A stretch of DNA of 64,000 nt, taken from the NCBI RefSeq assembly GCF_013618625.1, contig NZ_JABRWO010000008.1, forward strand, positions 248,001-312,000, written 5' to 3'. The position numbers and the translations under genes are program-made. Under the pieces are notes generated by a model. The model was not told the origin of the DNA. It did no database searches and worked only from the letters and a program-made list of their open reading frames with translations. Positions 18,380-26,392 of the stretch are shown here, one piece after another. Source of the DNA: Bremerella alba (lineage in GTDB: Bacteria; Planctomycetota; Planctomycetia; Pirellulales; Pirellulaceae). Position 1 is the stretch's first letter; each line of letters opens with the position of its first letter.

Positions 18380-19543
18380 ATGAACAGCAAGATCAACGAT
18401 GACTTCTTCGAAGGCTCCTCGATGTCCTTCGGCGATCACTTAGAGGAACTGCGTAAGTGCTTGTTCCGCGCCGTCATCTGGCTGGCCTTCGGGGTGGCAA
18501 TTGGTCTGTACTTCGGCACCTACGTGGTGAATTTTCTGGAGCAGCCGATTCAAAGTGCCTTGGTCCGCTATTACCAAAGCAAGTCGATCGCACAGCTGCA
18601 AGAGAATCTCGGCATCAAGCTCAACGATGAGCAAAAAACTGCCGTTGCCGATCACCTGAGAGAAAATGATTGGGTAGCCGTCGATATTTGGATCGAGCCG
18701 GCCGAACTAGAGCGGTTATCGGAAGCAAAGAGTCCTCCGCCAACCGACGAAGATAGTGCCCCTGAGCAGGACGCTCCGGAAGATGTTGCCCCGGAAGATA
18801 TCGCTCCGGAATTTGCCGACGAACCTAAGCTGGAAGTCGATCCTGATCAACTGCCGACCGACGAGTCGCTCTCGGACGAAGACATTCTAATCGCGCTGCG
18901 AGATGCCAAGGTACTTCCCACCGAAGACCCGGTGCGCATGCGAACCTGGCAGCAGATCAAGCCATCGACCGAATCCTTGCGTGCTGAAGAAGCATTTATG
19001 GTGTGGCTCAAAGCGGGCATCGTGTTTGGCTTTATCATTGCCAGCCCAGGTATTTTCTGGCACTTGTGGGAATTTGTGGGGGCCGGCTTGTATCCGCATG
19101 AACGGAAGTACGTGTGGATCTTCATGCCGTTCAGCTTGGGACTCTTCTTCGGCGGTGCAGCGATCGCTTATTTTCTGGCCTTCGAGCCTGTCCTCGACTT
19201 CTTGTTCCAGTTTAACCTGATGACCGGTATCGACCCTCGTCCGCGAATTAGTGAATGGCTGGGCTTTGTGATCATGCTGCCACTGGGCTTTGGAATCAGT
19301 TTCCAGTTGCCGCTGGTGATGTTGCTGCTCAACCGCGTTGGGCTCTTCAGCATTCAGGCTTATACCGGCAACTGGCGAATCGCCGTGATGGTGATCTTCG
19401 TTTTGTCGATGATCGTTACCCCTTCCGACCCGATCAGTATGTTGCTGCTGGCATTGCCGCTGACGCTGCTTTATGGTTTGGGGATTGGATTGTGTAAGTG
19501 GATGCCTGGTATTCGCAAGCCATTCCCGGCCGCCAAGGGCTAG
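18380..19543 (+). CDS. tatC: Twin-arginine translocase subunit TatC with large periplasmic insertion
   Basis: The signal-binding core of the Tat protein export system. Of 387 residues, TM1 is at about 27-50 after the conserved MSFGDHLEELRKCLFRA, and TM2-TM6 run from about 208 to 375 (GFIIASPGIFWHLWEFVGAG, VTPSDPISMLLLALPLTL). E. coli TatC has 258 residues; the excess is an insertion at about 60-205, in the first periplasmic loop, rich in Glu, Asp and Pro (EDVAPEDIAPE). tatA/tatB are not adjacent. fhcA follows after 39 nt on the same strand. Confidence 0.95.
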   Translation: MNSKINDDFFEGSSMSFGDHLEELRKCLFRAVIWLAFGVAIGLYFGTYVVNFLEQPIQSALVRYYQSKSIAQLQENLGIKLNDEQKTAVADHLRENDWVAVDIWIEPAELERLSEAKSPPPTDEDSAPEQDAPEDVAPEDIAPEFADEPKLEVDPDQLPTDESLSDEDILIALRDAKVLPTEDPVRMRTWQQIKPSTESLRAEEAFMVWLKAGIVFGFIIASPGIFWHLWEFVGAGLYPHERKYVWIFMPFSLGLFFGGAAIAYFLAFEPVLDFLFQFNLMTGIDPRPRISEWLGFVIMLPLGFGISFQLPLVMLLLNRVGLFSIQAYTGNWRIAVMVIFVLSMIVTPSDPISMLLLALPLTLLYGLGIGLCKWMPGIRKPFPAAKG

Positions 19544-19582
19544 ACGGTCTCGCGCGGTGACAGTACTCGCAAGGATTCGCTC

Positions 19583-21238
19583 ATGGGATACCTCGTCCTC
19601 GAAAACGGAACCGTTCACGATCCGGCCAACGGTGTCGACGGCGAGGTGCGTACGCTGTGGCTCAAGGACGGCAAGATTGTCAGTCCTCCGGCAGAAGACC
19701 ACCCACAGATCGATCGGCGGATCGATTGTCGCGGTTACGTCGTCATGCCGGGCGGGGTCGACATGCATTGCCACATTGCCGGCCCGAAGGTGAACATCGG
19801 TCGGCAGATGACGCCTGAGTACCGCCGCGATGCAGGCATCGCCCGCAGCGAAGGCCGCCGCAGTGCCAGTGGTGGCTTGCTTCCCAGTTGCGTCGGCACC
19901 GGTTACATGTTTGCCGGGCTCGGTTACACGACGGCCATGGACGCGGCGATCCCCGGTTTGCATGCCCGACATGCGCACGAAGATCTGCTCGACACGCCGC
20001 TGCTGGACAAAGGGTTTTATCTTCTCTTCGGCAATAACCAGTTCGTGATGGACCGGATTCGCGAAGAACGGAACGATTGCCTGGATGCGTATTTGGCTTG
20101 GGCTCTTGCTTCGACACACGGCTACGCGGTGAAGGTCGTGAACCCCGGTGGCGTCGAAAACTGGAAGCAGGTCAGCCGCAAGACGGTGCAGCAATTGGAC
20201 GAGCCAGTGCCGGGCTTTGGCGTTTCGCCGCGCGCGATCGTGCGGAATTTGGCCGCGGCGGTCGATCGTTTGAAGCTGCCGCATGCCGTGCATATACACT
20301 GCAATAACCTGGGCGTGCCAGGCAATAGCGAGACCACACTGCGCACGATGCAGGCCCTCGACGGACACCGCGGTCACTTTGCCCATACACAGTTTCATAG
20401 CTACGCCGGCGACGAGAACGACCCGGCCAGCTTCCGCTCCGACGCGCCCCGTCTGGCCGAATATGTGAACGCCAACCCGAATATTTCGATCGATGTGGGC
20501 CATGTGAACCCCGGCAAAACGCTCGGCATCACCGGCGACGCACCGTTTGGTTACTTTCTGTCGAAGCTGACCGGCAATCGCTGGTACGCCGCCGATAGCG
20601 AACTGGAAGCCAGCTGCGGCGTGATCCCGATGGAGTTCCAACCTAAGAAGGCGCTCGTGCACGCTGTGCAGTGGGCGGCTGCGCTCGAGTGGTACTTGTT
20701 GGTCGACGATCCCTGGCGCATCGCGATGAGTAGCGATCATCCCAACGGTGGGGCCGTGTACCGCTACCCGGAAGTGATTCATCTGTTGATGGATGCGGCC
20801 TTCCGCCGTGAAGCGATTGGCAAGATGCACAAGCTTCTAGGCGAACGCACGACGCTGGCCGAGCTCGATCGCGAGTACTCGCTCAACGACATCGCGATCA
20901 TCACCCGGGCCGCCCCAGCCAGGCTGTTGGGGTTGAAGCACAAGGGACACCTCGGCCAGGGAGCCGACGCCGATGTAACCATCTATACGCCAAGTACCAA
21001 CCGAACCGAGATGTTTCAGCGACCACGCTATGTGGTGCAAGCTGGCCGTGTGATTGTCGAAGACGGCGAAATTGGCGGCGAAGTCTTCGGCAAGCTATTC
21101 ACCGTTTCACCCGGCATGGATGACGGACAGTTGCCGGTCATCCAGAAGTGGTTTGATGATGAACACACGATCCGCTTCCGCAACTTTGCGATCGAGAAAG
21201 AACATCTAGGCGCGGTCGAGACGGTGGCGAGCTCTTAA
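19583..21238 (+). CDS. fhcA: Formylmethanofuran dehydrogenase subunit A homologue (FhcA)
   Basis: A 551-residue amidohydrolase-fold protein. In methylotrophs FhcA belongs to the FhcABCD formyltransferase/hydrolase complex that releases formate from formyl-H4MPT/methanofuran. The metal-binding pattern is visible: MHCHIAG, VHIHCNN, HTQFHSY and SSDHPNGGA. The N- and C-terminal strands flank the barrel (GTVHDPANGVDGEV; GADADVTIYTPS). The other subunits are not here, consistent with scattered C1 genes in Planctomycetes. It follows tatC closely and faces cysI across a bidirectional terminator. Confidence 0.88.
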   Translation: MGYLVLENGTVHDPANGVDGEVRTLWLKDGKIVSPPAEDHPQIDRRIDCRGYVVMPGGVDMHCHIAGPKVNIGRQMTPEYRRDAGIARSEGRRSASGGLLPSCVGTGYMFAGLGYTTAMDAAIPGLHARHAHEDLLDTPLLDKGFYLLFGNNQFVMDRIREERNDCLDAYLAWALASTHGYAVKVVNPGGVENWKQVSRKTVQQLDEPVPGFGVSPRAIVRNLAAAVDRLKLPHAVHIHCNNLGVPGNSETTLRTMQALDGHRGHFAHTQFHSYAGDENDPASFRSDAPRLAEYVNANPNISIDVGHVNPGKTLGITGDAPFGYFLSKLTGNRWYAADSELEASCGVIPMEFQPKKALVHAVQWAAALEWYLLVDDPWRIAMSSDHPNGGAVYRYPEVIHLLMDAAFRREAIGKMHKLLGERTTLAELDREYSLNDIAIITRAAPARLLGLKHKGHLGQGADADVTIYTPSTNRTEMFQRPRYVVQAGRVIVEDGEIGGEVFGKLFTVSPGMDDGQLPVIQKWFDDEHTIRFRNFAIEKEHLGAVETVASS

Positions 21239-21247
21239 AGCGTAGGT

Positions 21248-21290
21248 CCCCTCTCCCCTCTCCCCTCTCCCCTCTCCGGGGCGAGGGGAC
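21248..21290. repeat. CCCCTCT tandem repeat with hairpin
   Basis: Four perfect copies of the heptamer CCCCTCT (21248-21275), followed by CCGGGGCGAGGGGA, which can pair back on the last copy. It sits just after the fhcA stop codon. The 7-nt unit is too short for CRISPR. Possible replication slippage product of the GC-rich repeat type seen at 17971. Confidence 0.6.
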
Positions 21291-21301
21291 AAGAAAAGGA
21301 A

Positions 21302-21327
21302 AAAGGGCACGATGTTTCGTACCCTTT
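21302..21327. terminator. Bidirectional terminator between fhcA and cysI
   Basis: AAAGGG-c-ACGA (21302-21312) pairs with TCGT-a-CCCTTT (21317-21327) over 10 bp with one internal mismatch and a 4-nt loop. T-runs follow on the plus side (CTTTT), and A-runs precede it, giving T-runs on the minus side. Confidence 0.6.
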
Positions 21328-21353
21328 CTTTTGGTTTGCGATTGGAAAGCGGT

Positions 21354-23063
21354 CTAACCGCCGGTCGCTTCCAGCAGCTTCTCTTGCCCCAAGCGATCGC
21401 AGAAGTCGCCCAGGCTTTCGCCTTCGGTGCGTTGTTCTTTGAACACGGTGAAGACCTTTACCAGTTCCGGAACGACTTCATTGGCGAGAACCATGTCTTT
21501 GTAGATGTAGCTCAAGCGGTTGCCCAGCAAACGGCCGCCGAGGAACATGGTGTACTTTTCCTTGGCACGTCCGACCAGGCCGATGTCGCTGTTATAGGGG
21601 CGAGCACAGCCGTTGGGGCAACCGGTCATTCGCAGGGTGAACTTCTCGTCCTGCAGACCAAGCTTGGCGACTTCCTTTTCCAGGTCATCGACCATGCCAG
21701 GCAAAGCCCGTTCGCTCTCGGTGATCGAAAGACCACACGTCGGCCAAGCCACACAGGCCATCGACCAACGTAGCGTGTTGCTGATTTCTTCGGTCAGCAC
21801 GACGTTGTATTTCTTTAAGATCTCTTCCAGCTTCGACTTATCGGCTTCGGCGATTTCGCTGAAGATGATGTCCTGATGGCCGGTGAAGTGGATGCCTGGG
21901 TTGAGGCTCAGGCAGACTTCGCGAATGGCCGTCTTCAGCTGGCAATCGTCGGTGTCGGCGATGCGGCCGTTCTCGACGTTGAGGCCGTAAAACCACTTGC
22001 CGTCTCCCTGTTGCGACCAGCCTTTGTGGTCGTCGAAGTCGGTGACGTCCGCTTCGTGCGGCCCTGGCAGCTCGCGGCCGAAGTACTCGTCGACCTTCTT
22101 CTTGAACTCGGGCAAGCCCATGTTACGGACGGTGTACTTGAGACGGGCCACCTTGCGGTCTTCGCGGTTGCCAAAGTCACGCTGAACTTTGACGATCGCT
22201 TCGCAAGCCCCAATCAAGTCTTCCGGGGAAACATAAGCGAGTTTCAAACCCAAAGCCGGGTAGGTCTTGTCGGCACTGGGCGTACGTCCCATGCCGCCAC
22301 CGACCAGGATGTTGTAACCGACGATCTTGCCCTCTTCGTGAACGGCAATGATGCCCAGGTCTTGGGTATAGACGTCGATGCAGTTGTCTTCCGGCAGGCA
22401 GATGCCGATCTTAAACTTACGCGGCAGGTAGTGCTTGCCGTAGATCGGTTCCACAACTTCCTGGCCGTTTTCGTCGACGCGGGTCTTCTCGCCTGTCTCG
22501 GGATCTTGCAGGAAGATCTCGCGGTAGGCACCGGTGCGTGGGGCGAAGTGATCGGCGATCTGGAACGACAACTTTTGAATGTGGTCGTGCAGCTCGTTGT
22601 TTTTAAACGGAGCCGGGCAGCACATGACGTTTCGGTTGACGTCGCCGCAAGCGCCCAGCGAGGTCAGGCCGACCCCCTTCATGCGCTGCATCAGCTGACG
22701 CACGTCATCTTTCTGAATGCCGTGGAACTGCGTGCCTTGGCGGCTGGTGATACGGAGCGTGCCGTTGCCGATTTCATCGCACAGGTCCAGCTCTTCCAGC
22801 ATTTGCTGGCTGTTCAGCAGACCTGCCGGCAAGCGGGTCCGGACCATCATGATGTAGTCTTTGCCGCCACCCTTGGCTCGATTCGCGGATCGAGCGTCGC
22901 GGTCGTCCTGCTGATACATACCGAAATGTTTGATCAGCTGGATGCTTTCCTTGCTGAAATGGTCCGTTCCATCGGACATTTCTTCAGCGACGGTGCCGCG
23001 GAGGTAGTTGCTTTCGTCTTTGATGCCCTCAACCGGGCTCAGCTTGTTTTCAGTGGAAGCCAT
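21354..23063 (-). CDS. cysI: Sulfite reductase, sirohaem [4Fe-4S] subunit
   Basis: Reduces sulfite to sulfide with six electrons in assimilatory sulfur metabolism. The 569 residues contain the duplicated ferredoxin-like sirohaem domains (LRITSRQGTQFHGIQK; ALGLKLAYVSPED). The cluster cysteines are in CVAWPTCGLSITESER and TGCPNGCARPYNSD (CX5C and CX3C). Whether electrons come from ferredoxin or an NADPH flavoprotein is not decidable, since no cysJ is adjacent. Nitrite reductase is less likely given the length and motifs. Sirohaem synthesis starts with CobA-HemD at 11046. Confidence 0.92.
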   Translation of the reverse strand: MASTENKLSPVEGIKDESNYLRGTVAEEMSDGTDHFSKESIQLIKHFGMYQQDDRDARSANRAKGGGKDYIMMVRTRLPAGLLNSQQMLEELDLCDEIGNGTLRITSRQGTQFHGIQKDDVRQLMQRMKGVGLTSLGACGDVNRNVMCCPAPFKNNELHDHIQKLSFQIADHFAPRTGAYREIFLQDPETGEKTRVDENGQEVVEPIYGKHYLPRKFKIGICLPEDNCIDVYTQDLGIIAVHEEGKIVGYNILVGGGMGRTPSADKTYPALGLKLAYVSPEDLIGACEAIVKVQRDFGNREDRKVARLKYTVRNMGLPEFKKKVDEYFGRELPGPHEADVTDFDDHKGWSQQGDGKWFYGLNVENGRIADTDDCQLKTAIREVCLSLNPGIHFTGHQDIIFSEIAEADKSKLEEILKKYNVVLTEEISNTLRWSMACVAWPTCGLSITESERALPGMVDDLEKEVAKLGLQDEKFTLRMTGCPNGCARPYNSDIGLVGRAKEKYTMFLGGRLLGNRLSYIYKDMVLANEVVPELVKVFTVFKEQRTEGESLGDFCDRLGQEKLLEATGG

Positions 23064-23462
23064 GGAGCTAAGTTATTTGGGTAAGTAGGCGGCAGGCAGC
23101 TTGGCCTGCGAAATACGGTTATCGGCACGCTTAGAGCCCCCAGACACTGGCAATCCGGCCAAAATTGGGGACAACGCGCCTAATATACACATTCCTGCAA
23201 TTCTTCGTAATGCGTCAATTTGTCGCAAACCAGCCAATCGGCCTTGCCTAGATTAGCATTTGTCGTTTGGTTCCCGCTTCCTTTCTCGGGCATAGCGGTG
23301 GTGAATTGAGGGGCGGTTCGACTCTTCGTGGCAGGGATTCCCCCCCGCATGAGCGGCTTGGACAACCAGATTCGTTGGTAGGTGGTAGTTTGCGTGTGGG
23401 TGTCGGCTTGTAAAATGAACCCGGTTCCCCTCCATGCCCGCTTTCTGACTAACGAGGTTCCT
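23064..23462. other. Divergent spacer between cysI and folD
   Basis: A 399-nt intergenic stretch that must hold both promoters. Weak AT-rich -10-like hexamers are present (AATATA at about 23178 on the minus side, TAAAAT near 23411 on the plus side), without convincing -35 boxes. No gene, repeat or known riboswitch was recognised. Confidence 0.4.
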
Positions 23463-24350
23463 GTGACTGCGACTATTTTGGACGGAAAAACGGTCTCCGC
23501 CGCTTTGCAAGACGATATCGCCAAACGGGTCGACGCGTTCACAGCAAAATCGGGCGTAACTCCTTGTCTGGCCGCTGTTTTGGTTGGCGAGGACCCTGCC
23601 AGCCAGGTTTACGTACGCAACAAGGAGCGGGCTTGTCAAAAGGTGGGCATGACCAGTCAGCTGTTTCGCAGGCCTGACGACATCTCGCAGGCCGACCTTC
23701 TGCAACTCGTTGAGCAGCTTAACCACGATGACAACGTGAGCGGCATTCTGGTTCAGCTACCCCTTCCGAAGCATTTGGATGCCTCGCAGGTGTTGGATGC
23801 GATAGACCCGCGTAAGGATGTCGATTGCTTTCATCCCAGCAATGTCGGACTGCTCTCGCAGGGGCGACCGAACTTTTTACCCTGCACACCGCATGGTGTC
23901 GTGCAGATTTTGAAGCATTTCAATCTGCCGACCGCCGGGAAGAACGTTGTTATTCTTGGCCGCAGCGACATCGTCGGCAAGCCATTGGCGTTGATGCTCA
24001 TGCAGCGAACGAGCGAGACATGCGGAGCGGACTACGCCAATGCCACCGTTACGGTGGCCCATAGTCGTACGCCTAATCTTAAGGAATTGACCCAGCAGGC
24101 CGACATTTTGGTGGCCGCGATCGGTGTCGCCAAGTTTGTGACCGCCGACATGGTCAAACCAGGGGCCGTGGTGGTTGACGTAGGGATCAATCGCACCGAT
24201 GACGGTTTGTGCGGCGACGTCGACTACGACGCGTTGCTGGAAGTCGCCGGAGCTGTCACACCGGTGCCTGGTGGCGTGGGACGGCTGACGGTCACGATGC
24301 TGCTGGAGAATACGTTGAAGGCTGCCATGATTCAGACCAGCGAAAGCTAG
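23463..24350 (+). CDS. folD: Methylenetetrahydrofolate dehydrogenase / methenyltetrahydrofolate cyclohydrolase
   Basis: A bifunctional NADP enzyme that interconverts methylene-, methenyl- and formyl-tetrahydrofolate. The 295 residues are usual. The substrate domain has the catalytic lysine in VYVRNKERACQKVGM and ILVQLPLPKHL; the Rossmann domain has VVILGRSDIVGKPLA; the C-terminal signature is TPVPGGVGRLTVTMLLENT. The start is GTG 23463, with GAGG 5 nt upstream, rather than the ATG at 23382. Provides the folate arm of C1 metabolism beside fhcA. A family A repeat begins 24 nt after the stop. Confidence 0.95.
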   Translation: MTATILDGKTVSAALQDDIAKRVDAFTAKSGVTPCLAAVLVGEDPASQVYVRNKERACQKVGMTSQLFRRPDDISQADLLQLVEQLNHDDNVSGILVQLPLPKHLDASQVLDAIDPRKDVDCFHPSNVGLLSQGRPNFLPCTPHGVVQILKHFNLPTAGKNVVILGRSDIVGKPLALMLMQRTSETCGADYANATVTVAHSRTPNLKELTQQADILVAAIGVAKFVTADMVKPGAVVVDVGINRTDDGLCGDVDYDALLEVAGAVTPVPGGVGRLTVTMLLENTLKAAMIQTSES

Positions 24351-24373
24351 TCATCGGTTCGTACTGAACCAAC

Positions 24374-24525
24374 GGTTGGCCCAGGGATTTATCTCTGGGT
24401 GGCCACCGGCCACAAGTGGCTCGTGAGTTGGGTTTGAACCCGATAGAGACTTAGCTATTTGTTCACGTTCTTGCATTAGCCGCTTGTCGGCGTTGCCGAC
24501 CCAGAGATAAATCTCTGGGCCAACC
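24374..24525. repeat. 152-bp MITE-like element, family A, copy 2
   Basis: The second copy of the element at 6501-6652, with the same length and orientation and about 93% identical. It has the same 48-nt terminal inverted repeats with internal CCCAGAGAT/ATCTCTGGG palindromes. It again begins 24 nt after a plus-strand stop (24350) and ends 28 nt before the stop of an opposing gene (24553). No target duplication is visible. Confidence 0.85.
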
Positions 24526-24552
24526 CCTAATTCTCTTCGGCCAGACGATCCG

Positions 24553-25350
24553 CTACGACCGCTGGCGCAGCGATTCGTACAGCAAGACCGCGGCGGTGGT
24601 CGAGACGTTCAGGCTGTCGGCGATTCCCTGCATGGGCAGGTGAATGTTGACGATGCCGGGGCGATGCCATTGGTCACTTAAACCATGGGCTTCGCTGCCG
24701 AGAACGAGGGCCGTGGCCTGCTTCATGTCGACGGTTGAATAGGGTACCGACCCATCGACCCGGGCCGCATAGATTTGGAACTGGTCGTTCTTCAGGAACG
24801 CGATTGTCTCTTCCGAGGTCGCATCGACGACGGTGGCGGAAAAGATCGTACCCAAACTGGCGCGAATGACGTTGGGGTTGAATAGATCGGTGCGACCATC
24901 GGCCGAGATCAGGATATCGGCCCCTACGGCGTCCATCGTTCGTAAGATGGCTCCGACGTTGCCCGGCTTCTCGACCTGTTCGATGACGACCACCAGCGGG
25001 CATTCCGGAAGCACCACATCCCCGAGCTTCTTTTCAGGAATTTTCGCGATGGCGACCGCCCCTTCGACACGTTGGCCAAACGCCAGTTTCTCCATGACAT
25101 CGCGGGTCACGTGCAGAATCTGCACATCACCATGATCGGCGAGAACCTGTTCGAATTCAGCAGGCTCAGGACCAGAAAAGGCTTCCGGAAGCACAAACAT
25201 GGTTTCGATCGGAAAGCCAGCTTGCAGGGCCCGACGGATCTCGCGGAGGCCATCGATAATCGTTCGCCCCTGCTGCGCACGCCCCCGCCGGTCGCGAAGC
25301 TTCCCGGCCGACTTGATTTGCGTGTTTTGAAGCGAGCGGATGATTTCCAT
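24553..25350 (-). CDS. TrmH/SpoU-family RNA 2'-O-methyltransferase
   Basis: A 265-residue knotted (SPOUT) methyltransferase that uses SAM to methylate a ribose 2'-OH in rRNA or tRNA. The N-terminal substrate-binding region (RDRRGRAQQGRTIIDGLREI) is of the RNA 2'-O ribose methyltransferase type. The three SPOUT motifs are VEKPGNVGAILRTMDAVGAD, LVLGSEAHGLS and SLNVSTTAAVLLYES. The target nucleotide cannot be read from the sequence. The RlmI-like methyltransferase gene lies 51 nt upstream on the same strand, so both may be one unit. Confidence 0.88.
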   Translation of the reverse strand: MEIIRSLQNTQIKSAGKLRDRRGRAQQGRTIIDGLREIRRALQAGFPIETMFVLPEAFSGPEPAEFEQVLADHGDVQILHVTRDVMEKLAFGQRVEGAVAIAKIPEKKLGDVVLPECPLVVVIEQVEKPGNVGAILRTMDAVGADILISADGRTDLFNPNVIRASLGTIFSATVVDATSEETIAFLKNDQFQIYAARVDGSVPYSTVDMKQATALVLGSEAHGLSDQWHRPGIVNIHLPMQGIADSLNVSTTAAVLLYESLRQRS

Positions 25351-25400
25351 AAAGAGTTCTCGTTAGGGAAGTCACTTCCTTGAAAGGCGAGAAAGAAATT

Positions 25401-26270
25401 CTAATTTACGCGTGCGAAACTCGCGTAGTACCCGCTGGGTAAATGGCGTCCGCTGCGATCTTGGATGGTCAACGCACCGGCTTTGATTTGGCGGGAAGAA
25501 ACGCTGGGGAATGCTTCTCCCATCATGTGCCGGAGCGTATCGTCTTCATAGCCCGGCGAGTGGCAGGTGAGCAATAACAGCTTGGGATTTTCGCTGAGTA
25601 GCTTGTTCAGGCTTCCCATTAAAAGGGGCAGATGCTTATCGATTCGCCAGACTTCCCCCTTCGAGCCATGGCCGTAGCTGGGCGGGTCGAGGATCACGCC
25701 GTCGTAGGTGTTGCCGCGTTTGATTTCGCGCTTGACGAACTTGCGGGCATCTTCCGCGATCCAACGAATTGGGGCCTCGGTCATGTCGGAAAGCTCGGCG
25801 TTGCTGCGTGCCCATTTCACGACGTTGGCGGCCGCATCAACGTGGGTGACTTCGGCCCCGCCTAGGGCACAGGCCAGCGAAGATCCGCCGGTGTAGGCGA
25901 ACAAGTTGAGGACTTTTAGCGGACGGGGGCTATCGCGGCACGTTTGGATTAGCCAGTTCCAGTTGGCGAACTGCTCGGGGAAGAGTCCCAAGTGGCCAAA
26001 CTTGGTTGTTTTCAAACGAAATTTCAAAGGGCCAGCGGCGACCTGCCAGGCCGTCGGCAATTGATCGGCATCGATCCAGTCTCCCTGGGTTTCGTTTCGA
26101 CGCACGTATTTGGCAATCGCCTGGGACCAGAGCTTGGGCTTGGTGGCCTTAAATCCTTCCGCGGACGGAGAATACCGATCGAGAACCACCGATCCGAATT
26201 GTTCTAACTTTCGCCCAGAGCCAAAGTCGAGCAAGTTATATTGAAATGAGGCCAGATCGGCAGCGGTCAT
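25401..26270 (-). CDS. RlmI-like class I SAM methyltransferase
   Basis: A Rossmann-fold methyltransferase resembling the catalytic half of RlmI/RlmK rRNA cytosine methyltransferases. It shows LNLFAYTGGSSLACALGGAE (SAM site), THVDAAANVVKWARSNAELS and VILDPPSYGHG (the DPPS motif). No PUA domain is seen. The start is ambiguous: ATG 26270 gives 289 residues and avoids overlap with the divergent PDZ gene, while the GTG at 26399 would add 43 residues that read poorly. Substrate is inferred only as RNA. Confidence 0.83.
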   Translation of the reverse strand: MTAADLASFQYNLLDFGSGRKLEQFGSVVLDRYSPSAEGFKATKPKLWSQAIAKYVRRNETQGDWIDADQLPTAWQVAAGPLKFRLKTTKFGHLGLFPEQFANWNWLIQTCRDSPRPLKVLNLFAYTGGSSLACALGGAEVTHVDAAANVVKWARSNAELSDMTEAPIRWIAEDARKFVKREIKRGNTYDGVILDPPSYGHGSKGEVWRIDKHLPLLMGSLNKLLSENPKLLLLTCHSPGYEDDTLRHMMGEAFPSVSSRQIKAGALTIQDRSGRHLPSGYYASFARVN

Positions 26271-26392
26271 GTTGGTCAGCGGCGAGTATGCAAGGGGCGG
26301 GAAATTGGTTTTGCCCTGGAATAATTGGCCATATCTTCCCACAATAGCAGAACACGCCTCGCCTGTCGTCGTCCCCTCAACCGAGATCGCTC

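Noticed and set aside
18887-20830. 647-codon open frame on the minus strand opposite tatC and fhcA
   Set aside because: It crosses two well-supported genes antisense and reads as Gln/His/Arg-rich sequence without any recognisable family.
21248-21275. Short tandem repeat considered as CRISPR
   Set aside because: The unit is 7 nt with no spacers; no cas genes in the window.
21876-23084. 402-codon open frame opposite cysI
   Set aside because: Antisense of a confident sulfite reductase; the Val/Ala/Asp-rich translation is a codon-bias shadow.
23382-23462. N-terminal extension of folD
   Set aside because: The GTG at 23463 has a GAGG site at correct distance and begins the conserved sequence; the extension does not resemble FolD.
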